A DNA stretch of 64,000 nt. Origin: Bacteroidales bacterium (GTDB taxonomy: Bacteria > Bacteroidota > Bacteroidia > Bacteroidales > UBA932). The notes beneath the pieces were generated by a model. It searched no databases. It was given only the letters and a program-made list of their open reading frames with translations, and was not told the DNA's origin. Both the position numbers and the translations under genes were made by a program. Shown one piece after another: positions 1-8,796 of this stretch; the first letter of the stretch is position 1; each line of letters starts with the position of its first letter. The stretch lies in NCBI GenBank assembly GCA_017469845.1, contig JAFUFP010000050.1, positions 28,455 to 92,454 on the forward strand. The letters are read 5' to 3'.

Positions 1-1
1 C

Positions 2-880
2 AGCCTGCAGTTCATCCCGAAGAAAGAAAGCATCCTGATTTTCAATTATGCGGAAGCGAGGGCCACGGAAAGGATCCTGAGCTCCGACCTCATCATCTGC
101 CTGGATTTCAACACTCCTTCCAGAATAGAGGAGGCCGGAGAAGTTCTCCGGAGCTCAAAGGCCAAGAAGGTCCTCATCGACCATCACCTCAATCCGGAGA
201 GGGACTTTTTCGACCTGAGTTTCTCCTTCACCGAAATCTCCTCGGCATCGGAACTGGCCTACCATATCCTGATGCTCATGCCGGAAGTCGAGGGTGAATG
301 TTCCGCCCTGCCGCTCCCCTGCAGAAGGGCTCTCATGACGGGCATGACCACGGACACGAACAATTTCGCGAACTCGGTCTTCCCCTCCACCCTTATGATG
401 GCTGCGGACCTCATCGCTTCGGGAGTTGACAGGGATGAGATAATACGCTACTTCATGATGTCCTACCGCGAGAACAGGATAAGGCTCATGGGCAATGTCC
501 TGAAGGACTTCCTCAAGATCACTCCGGAAGGGATCGCATACTACATAATCCCCCATGCCGTCTGCAAAGCTTACGACATCAAGGAAGGGGATACGGAAGG
601 CATCGTCAACATTCCCCTTACGATAGGGAAAGTGAGGATGTGCATCTCCCTGAAAGAGGAACCTTCTTGTTTCAGGGTATCGATAAGGTCCAAGAAAGGG
701 ACCAGCGCCAATTACATGGCGAGGGCCCATTTCAGCGGAGGCGGACACGAGAACGCGGCCGGAGGGAAACTCTTCATCGGCACAGCGCCGAACGAGGGCG
801 ACGCCTGCATCGCGGACTCTTCGATGGCCGAGCAGTATATCCTGGACGCCATAAAGGATTGTTTCGGGAACGGTTATTGA
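2..880 (+). CDS. nrnA: DHH-family phosphoesterase, NrnA-like (5' end outside window)
   Basis: The reading frame is open from the first bases of the window, so the N-terminus is missing; 292 residues are visible. The DHH motif is encoded at 179-187 and is preceded by a hydrophobic strand ending VLID. The C-terminal DHHA1 domain carries the GGGH signature (about 736-750). Family members degrade short oligoribonucleotides to mononucleotides and dephosphorylate pAp to AMP in the cytoplasm, with Mn2+ bound by the DHH residues. The next gene starts 27 bases downstream on the same strand, so it may head an operon with the FKBP lipoproteins. Family assignment is firm; the exact substrate is inferred from the family. 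Confidence 0.9.
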   Translation, partial: SLQFIPKKESILIFNYAEARATERILSSDLIICLDFNTPSRIEEAGEVLRSSKAKKVLIDHHLNPERDFFDLSFSFTEISSASELAYHILMLMPEVEGECSALPLPCRRALMTGMTTDTNNFANSVFPSTLMMAADLIASGVDRDEIIRYFMMSYRENRIRLMGNVLKDFLKITPEGIAYYIIPHAVCKAYDIKEGDTEGIVNIPLTIGKVRMCISLKEEPSCFRVSIRSKKGTSANYMARAHFSGGGHENAAGGKLFIGTAPNEGDACIADSSMAEQYILDAIKDCFGNGY

Positions 881-907
881 TTCCATTGGACGAAGAAGAC
901 CATAAGG

Positions 908-1462
908 ATGAAAAAAGTTTTGACATACTTCTCCATTCTCTCCGCCGTAGCGGTCCTTTCGCTTTCCTGCACCAAGGAGAGCATAAAGACCATGTACACC
1001 ACCCAGGAGGGATGGATCGAAAGTTACATAACGAATGTGACCTCTTCCGATGAAGACGCGTATGTCGTCGGCAACAAGGGAAGCCAAAGGGTCGTAGTGA
1101 CCGAAGGTGAGGGTGAAGCCGTAAACGGAAACGGAACGATTTCATTCTACTACGCCGGATACGTGCTGAAAAGTTCGACGGTTTCCGCCTCGAATCTTTT
1201 CGCCACCAACAACGAAGACATAGCGACCCAGGCATCATGGAGCACATCGTCCGAAGACCAGTTCGATGTCCTCACCATCAACCTTTCCGAAGCGGACCTG
1301 GTGGAAGGTCTCAAGAACGGATTGGAAGGTGTGAAGGGAGGCGAAGAATGCTATATCCTCTTTTCGGGGAAATACGGCTACGGCAAAAGGCCTTTAGGCA
1401 CGATTCCTGCAAATGCTGCATTGGTTTATCACATTTGGGTGGAAAGCACATCAAACGACTAA
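908..1462 (+). CDS. FKBP-type peptidyl-prolyl isomerase-like lipoprotein
   Basis: 184 residues. The N-terminus is a type II signal peptide with lipobox LSLSC (lipidated Cys21). The last 60 residues have the FKBP end pattern: GLKNGLEGVKGGE, then a YGYGKRPLGTIPANAALVYHIWV-like stretch that resembles the usual FKBP strand 'iPpnatLvf.ve.l'. Such proteins catalyse or assist proline isomerisation in the periplasm. The middle of the domain is divergent, so catalytic activity is uncertain. It lies between the nrnA-like gene and a second FKBP lipoprotein, 31 bases before the latter, probably one transcript. Bacteroidales often carry FKBP-like lipoproteins in this position. Confidence 0.8.
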   Translation: MKKVLTYFSILSAVAVLSLSCTKESIKTMYTTQEGWIESYITNVTSSDEDAYVVGNKGSQRVVVTEGEGEAVNGNGTISFYYAGYVLKSSTVSASNLFATNNEDIATQASWSTSSEDQFDVLTINLSEADLVEGLKNGLEGVKGGEECYILFSGKYGYGKRPLGTIPANAALVYHIWVESTSND

Positions 1463-1493
1463 CAGAAAGAAAAGAATTGATTCGAATTCATTT

Positions 1494-2519
1494 ATGAAGA
1501 TACTATTTAGATCAATCATCACCCTCCTTTTCGGAGCCGCCGTCCTCGGCTGCGCCCAAGAGGAGAAATACTCCGCAAACGAAAACGAAAAGGAATACCT
1601 GGAGGCATGGCTCAAAACGAACTATCCCGGTGCCGTTCAAGCAGGCAACGGAATATATATTCTTGAAGACGTGACAGGTAACGGAGCCGCTTACGCCGGA
1701 GAGGAGTATGTCCACGTTGACTACGACGCCACCTCCCTTGACGGCACCATTTCCTCCTCCACCGACCTTGAGACCAACAAGAGAATCGGTAAATACACCG
1801 TCGGCAATTATTACGGCCCGAAGGTATGGCAGATTGACAAAAACACCATCCCCGTCGGAGTCGAGGACATGCTCCAGGGCATGAGGATCGGAGGAACCAG
1901 AACCGCACTCATTCCCGGATGGCTCACAACCTATGACCGCTACAAGAAGTCTTCCGACTACATCAACAAAGTGACTTCCGGCACTACCGCCATCTACAAG
2001 GTCACCTTGAGGAACGCTTTCGCGAATTCCGACAAATGGGAACTGGATTCCCTGAACGCCTATGCGAAGAGGAACTTCTCCCTCAATCCCTCCGATACCG
2101 TAAGGACCGGTTTCTTCTATATCCAGACCGAGAAACCCAGCAAGGACAAAGAATTCCCCAACGACACGACGATATACATCAATTACATAGGAAGGCTCCT
2201 TGACGGAACGGTCTTCGACACCAGCATCGCCGACACCGCCAAATTCTACGGCATCTACAAGGAAACCGGCTCATACGGTCCCGTGAAAATCTCCTGGGCC
2301 GATGACGTCCTTGACATAAAGATGACCGTTTCCAGCGGATCCTCGTCATCATCGAGCACTCCGGTCACAGGATTCCAGTATACCCTCTGGGAAATGGGGC
2401 CCCACGAGAAAGGCACCGGACTTTTCTACTCTCCGCTCGGATATACGATAAGCGGAAGCGGAAATTCCATTCCTTCCTACAGCCCCCTGAGATTCGACAT
2501 TGAGGTGGTGGACAATTAA
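1494..2519 (+). CDS. Lipoprotein with two FKBP-like domains
   Basis: 341 residues from the ATG at 1494. An in-frame opening extends upstream into the previous gene, but only the 1494 start gives a proper signal peptide with lipobox VLGC (Cys20). The first FKBP-like unit covers roughly residues 50-180 (GNGIYILEDV, then GVEDMLQGMRIGGTRTALIPGW, ending in an AIYKVTLRNAF strand). The second covers roughly 210-341 (TIYINYIGRLLDGTVFDTS, ending in LRFDIEVVDN) and contains a serine-rich insertion near residue 285. Family members act as prolyl isomerases or chaperones in the periplasm. Both units look divergent at the active site. Probably co-transcribed with its neighbours. Confidence 0.75.
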   Translation: MKILFRSIITLLFGAAVLGCAQEEKYSANENEKEYLEAWLKTNYPGAVQAGNGIYILEDVTGNGAAYAGEEYVHVDYDATSLDGTISSSTDLETNKRIGKYTVGNYYGPKVWQIDKNTIPVGVEDMLQGMRIGGTRTALIPGWLTTYDRYKKSSDYINKVTSGTTAIYKVTLRNAFANSDKWELDSLNAYAKRNFSLNPSDTVRTGFFYIQTEKPSKDKEFPNDTTIYINYIGRLLDGTVFDTSIADTAKFYGIYKETGSYGPVKISWADDVLDIKMTVSSGSSSSSSTPVTGFQYTLWEMGPHEKGTGLFYSPLGYTISGSGNSIPSYSPLRFDIEVVDN

Positions 2520-2563
2520 CGGTCCGCCACCTTTCATATACACCTTCCCCCCATTGAACAGAC

Positions 2564-3961
2564 ATGGCAGCAGGAGCTATTCCTACAGAACTAGGTACTA
2601 AGAAAATCAGCAAACTACTTCAGCAATATGCGGTCCCCGGCATCATCGCCATGACCGCGTCTTCGCTGTACAACATGGTCGACAGCATCTACATCGGACA
2701 CATAAAGGATGTAGGCTCGTACGCCATCTCGGGATTGGCCGTTACCTTCCCCATCATGAACCTCTCGGCGGCACTCGGCACACTCGTCGGAGTGGGAGCC
2801 GCCACGATGATATCCGTCCTTCTGGGACAGAAGAACTATGAGGCGGCCAACAAGGTCCTCGCCAACGAAGTGACGCTCAACACCATCATCGGAGTTCTCT
2901 TCACCGTTTTCACCCTCGCTTTTCTGGATCCGATCCTGATGTTCTTCGGAGCCAGCGAAAACACCCTTCCCTTCGCGAGGGACTACATGAAGATCATCCT
3001 TTTCGGTAACGTCGTCACCCACCTTTATTTCGGACTGAACAGCGTGATCCGCTCTTCGGGCAACCCCAAGCTCGCAATGGGGCTTACGCTTTTCACGGTG
3101 ATTTCAAACAGCATCCTGGATCCCATCCTCATCTTCGGATTCGGCCTCGGGATCAAGGGCGCGGCCATAGCTACGGTCGCCTGCCAGGTCATGGCCCTCA
3201 TCTACTCGATGTGGTACTTCATGGACAAGAAGAGATTCCTCCACCTTCCGAAGGGAATCTTCGCCCTGGACTGGAGAGTGGCCAAGGATTCCCTGGCGAT
3301 AGGCATGGGACCTTTCCTCATGAACGCGGCCTCCTGCATCGTGGCCCTTTTCATCAACCAGCAGCTCAAGAAATACGGCGGTGACCTCGCCATCGGAGCC
3401 TACGGAATCGTCAACCGCCTGTCGTTCCTATTCGTGATGATAAACGTGGGACTGAACCAGGGAATGCAGCCTATCGCCGGATACAATTTCGGGGCGAGGC
3501 AGTATTCAAGGGTGAAGGAAGTGTATCTTCTCACCGTCAAGTGGGCTACCCTCGTCTCGATAATCGGATTCATAATATCCGAAGCCATTCCAGGTGTCGC
3601 CGTGTCGATCTTCACCAATGACCCCGAGCTCAAGTCCATAGCGACGAAAGGTCTGAGGCTGATGAACATCGTCTTCCCTCTCGTGGGATTCCAGATGATA
3701 TCGACGAACCTCTTCCAGTGCCTCGGCATGGTGAACAAATCCATTCTCCTTTCACTTTCCAGGCAGCTTCTCTTCCTCGTCCCCAGCATCTACCTCCTTC
3801 CCATCTGGATGGGAGTCAAAGGAGTATGGTTCAGTTTCCCGGTATCTGATACTCTTTCCGTGATCCTGACGACTATACTCATGATAAGCCTGATAAGGAA
3901 ATTGAACACCCTCAAGGACGGGGATGACCCTTCCATCCTCGGAAGCACGATGAAAAGTTAA
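2564..3961 (+). CDS. MATE family efflux transporter
   Basis: 465 residues, normal for the family, with about twelve hydrophobic segments in two repeats of six. The N-terminal repeat begins with a QQYAVPGIIAMTASSLYNMVDSI-like stretch typical of MatE domains, and the second half has the matching GMQPIAGYNFGAR motif (about residues 303-315). MATE proteins export cationic drugs or metabolites across the inner membrane using Na+ or H+ gradients; the substrate cannot be told from sequence. It starts 44 bases after the FKBP gene and is followed 28 bases later by the kinase-like gene, so it sits inside the rightward gene run. Confidence 0.92.
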   Translation: MAAGAIPTELGTKKISKLLQQYAVPGIIAMTASSLYNMVDSIYIGHIKDVGSYAISGLAVTFPIMNLSAALGTLVGVGAATMISVLLGQKNYEAANKVLANEVTLNTIIGVLFTVFTLAFLDPILMFFGASENTLPFARDYMKIILFGNVVTHLYFGLNSVIRSSGNPKLAMGLTLFTVISNSILDPILIFGFGLGIKGAAIATVACQVMALIYSMWYFMDKKRFLHLPKGIFALDWRVAKDSLAIGMGPFLMNAASCIVALFINQQLKKYGGDLAIGAYGIVNRLSFLFVMINVGLNQGMQPIAGYNFGARQYSRVKEVYLLTVKWATLVSIIGFIISEAIPGVAVSIFTNDPELKSIATKGLRLMNIVFPLVGFQMISTNLFQCLGMVNKSILLSLSRQLLFLVPSIYLLPIWMGVKGVWFSFPVSDTLSVILTTILMISLIRKLNTLKDGDDPSILGSTMKS

Positions 3962-3989
3962 TGACACACCATAACCTCAGAAAAACGCC

Positions 3990-4598
3990 ATGAACCACAC
4001 TATCATCAACATCGGCCGGCAGTTCGGCAGCGGCGGACGCCAGGTAGCAATGGAGCTCGGAAGAAGACTGGGCATGAACGCCTATGACAACGAGCTCATC
4101 TCCAAGGCCGCGGAAGAGAGCGGATTCAGCAAGGAACTGTTCCTCCGCAGCGACGAGAAACGCAGCATCTTCTCGATGTCGAGTTTCTTCACCTCCGGCA
4201 CTTTCGGCATGCAGCACAGCTTCATCAACGACGATGACCTTTTCAAGATCCAGAGCGACGTCATAAAGGAAACCGCGGAAAAGGAGTCGGCGATCTTCAT
4301 CGGAAGATGCTCAGACTATATCTTGAGGGACATGGACTGCTGTCTTGACGTGTTCGTGTCCTGCCCCATCGAGATAAGGGCGAAGAGAGTCGCCGAAAGG
4401 GAAAAACTCTCCTTCGAAGAAGCCAAGGCCCTGTGCGAAAAGAAGGACAGGACAAGGGCGACATATTACAACTACTTCACGTTCGGCAATTGGGGCGTGG
4501 CCTCCAACTACGATCTGTGCATCGACTCCTCGATTCTCGGCATCGAAGGGACAGCCGACGTGATAATCGATTTCGCGAAGAGAAAGGGACTCCTTTAG
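3990..4598 (+). CDS. Cytidylate kinase-like family protein
   Basis: 202 residues. The protein opens with NIGRQFGSGGRQVA, the P-loop-like start of the cytidylate-kinase-like family (Cytidylate_kin2), followed by YDNELISKAAEESG. Later it has AIFIGRCSDYILRD and a basic lid-like stretch AKRVAEREKLS. The fold is that of a nucleoside monophosphate kinase, but members of this family are distinct from the housekeeping Cmk and their substrate is mostly unassigned. Cytoplasmic, no signal peptide. It follows the MATE gene by 28 bases. Confidence 0.8.
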   Translation: MNHTIINIGRQFGSGGRQVAMELGRRLGMNAYDNELISKAAEESGFSKELFLRSDEKRSIFSMSSFFTSGTFGMQHSFINDDDLFKIQSDVIKETAEKESAIFIGRCSDYILRDMDCCLDVFVSCPIEIRAKRVAEREKLSFEEAKALCEKKDRTRATYYNYFTFGNWGVASNYDLCIDSSILGIEGTADVIIDFAKRKGLL

Positions 4599-4659
4599 GG
4601 TTCTTTCCTTACAAGACCAACTCCCCCAGACAACAAACCCTATCCAAGAACCACGAAAA

Positions 4660-6096
4660 ATGAGAATCGGAACATTTCGTACAGCGGTGGCGGTAGCCTT
4701 CAGCCTCCTCCTCACAATGACTTCGGCATGCGGCCAGAAAGAGCCGAAATTCATCGACAACCGCAAGCCCTACAAACTGAACGAGGTACTCACCAACGAG
4801 ATGTCCGACACTTCCTCCCTCAAAGGCCTTGACGACAAGGTCAAAAGGTACATGCAGGAGTGGAGGATGCAGGGCGCGCAGCTTTCAATCATAAAGAACG
4901 ACTCCCTCGTATACGCCAAGGGTTACGGATGGGCCGACAAGGAAAAGAAGGTCGAGATGCAGCCGAGCCACATCATGAGGCTGGCTTCCGTCTCCAAACT
5001 TGTCACCGCCACCGGTATCATGATAATGCAGGAGCAGGGCCTCCTTTCCCTGAAGGACACCGTTTTCGGTGACCGCGGAATTCTTTGCGACTCCGTCTAC
5101 ACGAAGGCTATCAAGGACAAGAACATCTTCAAGATAACGGTCGAGGATCTCCTCCGTCACAAGGGAGGTTTCTCAACTAGTGCCGGAGACCCCATGTTCT
5201 CGACAAGGACGATAATGAGGCAGAACCACCTCAAGACTCCCCCCGACCACGAGACCCTGACGAAGATCGTTTTGGGAAGGAATCTCGACTTCGTCCCCGG
5301 AACAAGCCAGTACTACTCCAATTTCGGATATCTGCTCCTCAGCATGATCATCGAGAAAGTATCGGGAGAGACATACGAAAAATGGATCCAGAAGAACGTA
5401 CTGAAACCCGCCCACTGCAACGACTTCCACATCGCCGAGAATTACTACAAGAACAAATACAAGAACGAGGTCAGATACTACGTCCCCTCGAACGAACCCA
5501 CCGTCAGCGAATACAACAACAGCGGAAACAGCGTCGTCAGGTGCTACGGCGGAAATGACATACACGCCCTATCCGGAGCCGGTGCCTGGGTGGCTTCAAC
5601 CCCCGAACTGGCGAGACTCGTCGCTTCGATCGACGTGCGGAGAGCGGTGAAGGACATCGTCAACCGCGAGAGCATCCACCAGATGGTGCAGTATTTCGAT
5701 CCGGACACCTATTCCCTCGGATGGAACGACACTGACCCCGAAAAGGGATGGAAGAGGACCGGAACATTCTCCGGAACGACGGCCCTCATCATGTACTACC
5801 CTGACGGGGAATGCTGGATATTCGCTTCGAACACCAGCACCTGGAAGGGTCCCAGCCATGCCCGCTACACGGGTGAACTTTTCAGTGAACTCAGACGCAC
5901 TTACAGCGACCTTCTTCCCAAGCGCGACCTTTTCCACGAGCCCACGAAAGAGCCCGTAGTCCTCGCCGATGACTCCAAGAGCAAGAAACTCACTCCCCCG
6001 ATGGAGAAAGTCTACTCGATGAAGGAGATTTCAATCGGGAAATTCGACGAAGGTGAAAAGGATCAGGGCAAGGGAAAGAAACGCCGCAAAAAATAA
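4660..6096 (+). CDS. Beta-lactamase-related serine hydrolase, exported lipoprotein
   Basis: 478 residues. A signal peptide ends in a lipobox-like TSAC (Cys24 or so). The class C beta-lactamase / DD-peptidase fold is shown by the SxxK motif at Ser110-Val-Ser-Lys113 and the YxN motif at Tyr219-Ser-Asn221. A C-terminal glycine-threonine strand (TGTFSGTTALIMYYPDG) probably forms the third active-site element. The last residues are a lysine/arginine-rich tail (GKGKKRRKK), unusual for the family. These enzymes hydrolyse or transfer esters, D-amino-acid peptides or beta-lactams; the substrate is unknown here. It lies 61 bases after the kinase-like gene and 9 bases before the glycosidase. Confidence 0.85.
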   Translation: MRIGTFRTAVAVAFSLLLTMTSACGQKEPKFIDNRKPYKLNEVLTNEMSDTSSLKGLDDKVKRYMQEWRMQGAQLSIIKNDSLVYAKGYGWADKEKKVEMQPSHIMRLASVSKLVTATGIMIMQEQGLLSLKDTVFGDRGILCDSVYTKAIKDKNIFKITVEDLLRHKGGFSTSAGDPMFSTRTIMRQNHLKTPPDHETLTKIVLGRNLDFVPGTSQYYSNFGYLLLSMIIEKVSGETYEKWIQKNVLKPAHCNDFHIAENYYKNKYKNEVRYYVPSNEPTVSEYNNSGNSVVRCYGGNDIHALSGAGAWVASTPELARLVASIDVRRAVKDIVNRESIHQMVQYFDPDTYSLGWNDTDPEKGWKRTGTFSGTTALIMYYPDGECWIFASNTSTWKGPSHARYTGELFSELRRTYSDLLPKRDLFHEPTKEPVVLADDSKSKKLTPPMEKVYSMKEISIGKFDEGEKDQGKGKKRRKK

Positions 6097-6105
6097 CCCC
6101 GCAGC

Positions 6106-8685
6106 ATGAAAAAACTGATCCCCCTTCTCGCGGTGATCTTTTTGTCGGCCGTACCCGTTCACGGCCGGTCCATCCGGCGCATGGTCATTGACCTTTCCGG
6201 AGAATGGACATTCTCGACGGATTCCGCGATCATCCGCGATACCCCGTCCCCTTCTTGGGACAAGGTCATCCTCCCGGGAACCACCGACACCAACAGGAAG
6301 GGAACGGAATGCTCCGATTCTACGGTCACTGACCACCTTTCAAGAAGATACTCTTTCGTCGGAAAAGCCTGGTACGGGAAGGAGTTCAGACTTCCCCGGA
6401 GGCTTCGGAAAAAGTCCCTCGTCCTCACTCTCGAAAGGACCAAGAGCACTTCGGTGTATCTCGACGGTAACCCAATCGGCTCCTCGAACGACATTTCCAC
6501 CTCACAGCGTTTCAGCCTCGGCACCCTTTCCAGGGGGCGTCATTCTCTTGTCATAATGGTGGACAACGGAAGCGGAGTCCCTTCCAAAGTGAAGGAAAGT
6601 TCACACATGTACTCCGAAGACACCCAGACCAACTGGAACGGGATAATAGGAGTCATAGCCATATCTCCCGAAGGCATCTACCCGGAAAAGAAGGACATCA
6701 GAACAAACAGGGGAAAGCTCCAGATCAAGGACGGAAGTTTCTTCTACGACGGCAGGAAGGAGTTCCTCCGCGGAAGGCATGACGCCTGCGTATTCCCCCT
6801 GACAGGACATACGCCCATGGACTACGCCTCATGGAAGGAGTATTTCCGGAAGTGCGCGCAGTACGGTCTCAACCACGTCCGTTTCCATTCATGGTGTCCT
6901 CCCGAGGAATGCTTCAGGGCGGCCGACGATGAAGGATTCCACCTGCAGGCGGAACTGCCTTTCTGGGGCACACTGGAAAGGAGCGACACTTCCCTTGTGA
7001 ACTTCCTCCTGAAAGAAGGGGAAAACATCCTCCGGGAATACTCCCGCCACCCTTCGTTCAGCATGTTCTCCCTCGGGAACGAACTCTGGGGAGACAAGAC
7101 CCTCATGCAGGATATGATATCCCGTTTCAGGGAAATCGCACCCGATATCCTATACACTGAAGGGACGAACGCGTTCCTCGGATATGAGGGCTACGTCGAG
7201 GGTACGGACTTCATGTCCACCTGCCGTGTCGGAGGGGAAGCCTACGGGGAGTACGGTACACACGTGAGAAGTTCCTTCTCGTTCACCGACGCCGCCGACG
7301 GAGGAATACTGAACCACTTCCCTCCTTCCACCATGATGGACTTCTCCGAAGGGACCCGCCGTTCACCCGTTCCGGTGATATCCCACGAAAGCGGACAGTT
7401 CCAGACATATCCCGACTTTTCCGAAATCTCCAAATACACCGGTGTCCTTGCGCCACACAACATGGAGGTATTCCGCCATAGGCTTGAAGAAAGAGGGCTC
7501 GGGGACCTCGACTCCGCTTTCCACCTTTCGTCCGGAAAGTTGTCCGCCCTTCTTTACAAGGCCGACATCGAGATGTGCCTCCGAACCGGGAACATGGGCG
7601 GATTCCAGCTGCTGGACCTTCAGGACTATCCGGGTCAGGGCTCGGCCTACGTCGGCATACTTGACGCCTTCATGGACGACAAGGGCATAGCGCCCGTCCA
7701 GTGGTGGAGGCAGTTCTGCTCCCCTACCGTCCCTCTCGCCCTCATGAAAAAAATGTGCTGGGACAATACTGAAGAATTCTCCGCCACAGTGAAAGTGGCC
7801 AATTACTCCGGAGAAGATTTCTCAGGCCATACCCTCCGATGGGAGCTTTCTTCCCTTGAAGAGGGAGGTGAAAAGATTTCGGGGACACTTCCCTGCCCCG
7901 GAGGAGAAGGACTTCTCGAAGCCGGTTCCCTTTCAGCCGATCTGGCCCCGTTCAAAGGCAATGTCGAGGCCATCCTCTCGGTAAGCATTGAAGGCACAGA
8001 TATAGTCAACACCTGGAACATCTGGATCTATGACTCCAGTCTCATCAGTAAGGATACCGGCGGAATTCTTTTAGCCGACAAGGTGGACAAGAGCGTTATC
8101 GAAGCACTCGAAAACGGCGGGAAGGTTCTTCTCATGCCCTCAGCCGACTACTGCAAGGAAACCACTTTAGGAGGCCTTTTCCAGACCGATTACTGGAACT
8201 TCCGCATGTTCAAGACCATAAGCGAGAATGCCGGGAAACCCGTTTCTCCGGGAACGATGGGACTTCTGATAGACTCCAGCCATCCGCTTTTCCGTCATTT
8301 CCCGACAGCGGAACATTCCGACTGGCAGTGGTTCAGGATAGCGAAAAAGGCGCGTCCCCTGATACTTGACAATTTCCCTGATGGAATCGCTCCCGTCATA
8401 AGGGTCGTGGACAACATCGAAAGATGCCATTCATTGGGACTCCTTTTCGAGGCAAAGGTCGGAAAAGGGAAGCTTCTCGTATCGATGTACCGTCCCGATT
8501 CACCGGTTCCCGGGAACGGCCTTTCTTTGGAGGAGGACCACTTCCTCTCGTCAATTCTCCGCTATATGCAGTCCGGGGAATTCAACCCGGATTACGCTTT
8601 GGACCCTTACGGGATTGATGACCTTTTCACGGGAAAGGCCGAAGAAAGGAAGATAGGCCAGCTGGGCAACATCTCCTACGAGTAG
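6106..8685 (+). CDS. Glycoside hydrolase family 2-like exported enzyme
   Basis: 859 residues with an N-terminal signal peptide ending near VHG. Domain order fits GH2: a jelly-roll sugar-binding domain (about 25-190, LSGEWTF and WYGKEF motifs), a short immunoglobulin-like part, then the TIM barrel from about 210. The barrel has the acid/base motif GNELWG (Glu326) and a likely nucleophile Glu428 in SHESGQ. The last 270 residues are extra beta-rich domains. It resembles exported Bacteroidales GH2 enzymes that trim plant or host glycans in the periplasm; the linkage cannot be read from sequence. No SusC/SusD pair is present nearby, so it is not in a classical polysaccharide utilisation locus. Starts 9 bases after the serine hydrolase. 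Confidence 0.85.
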   Translation: MKKLIPLLAVIFLSAVPVHGRSIRRMVIDLSGEWTFSTDSAIIRDTPSPSWDKVILPGTTDTNRKGTECSDSTVTDHLSRRYSFVGKAWYGKEFRLPRRLRKKSLVLTLERTKSTSVYLDGNPIGSSNDISTSQRFSLGTLSRGRHSLVIMVDNGSGVPSKVKESSHMYSEDTQTNWNGIIGVIAISPEGIYPEKKDIRTNRGKLQIKDGSFFYDGRKEFLRGRHDACVFPLTGHTPMDYASWKEYFRKCAQYGLNHVRFHSWCPPEECFRAADDEGFHLQAELPFWGTLERSDTSLVNFLLKEGENILREYSRHPSFSMFSLGNELWGDKTLMQDMISRFREIAPDILYTEGTNAFLGYEGYVEGTDFMSTCRVGGEAYGEYGTHVRSSFSFTDAADGGILNHFPPSTMMDFSEGTRRSPVPVISHESGQFQTYPDFSEISKYTGVLAPHNMEVFRHRLEERGLGDLDSAFHLSSGKLSALLYKADIEMCLRTGNMGGFQLLDLQDYPGQGSAYVGILDAFMDDKGIAPVQWWRQFCSPTVPLALMKKMCWDNTEEFSATVKVANYSGEDFSGHTLRWELSSLEEGGEKISGTLPCPGGEGLLEAGSLSADLAPFKGNVEAILSVSIEGTDIVNTWNIWIYDSSLISKDTGGILLADKVDKSVIEALENGGKVLLMPSADYCKETTLGGLFQTDYWNFRMFKTISENAGKPVSPGTMGLLIDSSHPLFRHFPTAEHSDWQWFRIAKKARPLILDNFPDGIAPVIRVVDNIERCHSLGLLFEAKVGKGKLLVSMYRPDSPVPGNGLSLEEDHFLSSILRYMQSGEFNPDYALDPYGIDDLFTGKAEERKIGQLGNISYE

Positions 8686-8701
8686 TCCTCCCGTGTCCTT
8701 G

Positions 8702-8732
8702 TTGCGTAACTACGGAATATTCGCTACATTTG
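8702..8732 (+). promoter_or_regulatory. Bacteroidales-type promoter for ackA
   Basis: TTG at 8702-8704 is followed 20 bases later by TACATTTG (8725-8732), matching the TTG / TAnnTTTG pattern. The predicted start site near 8739 leaves a leader of about 55 bases before ackA. It separates ackA from the upstream gene run. Confidence 0.7.
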
Positions 8733-8796
8733 CATGATTGACGCCCTCCAAGGGCAATTCCACGCTCAACAATAGCCAATACAAATAATTTTACAT

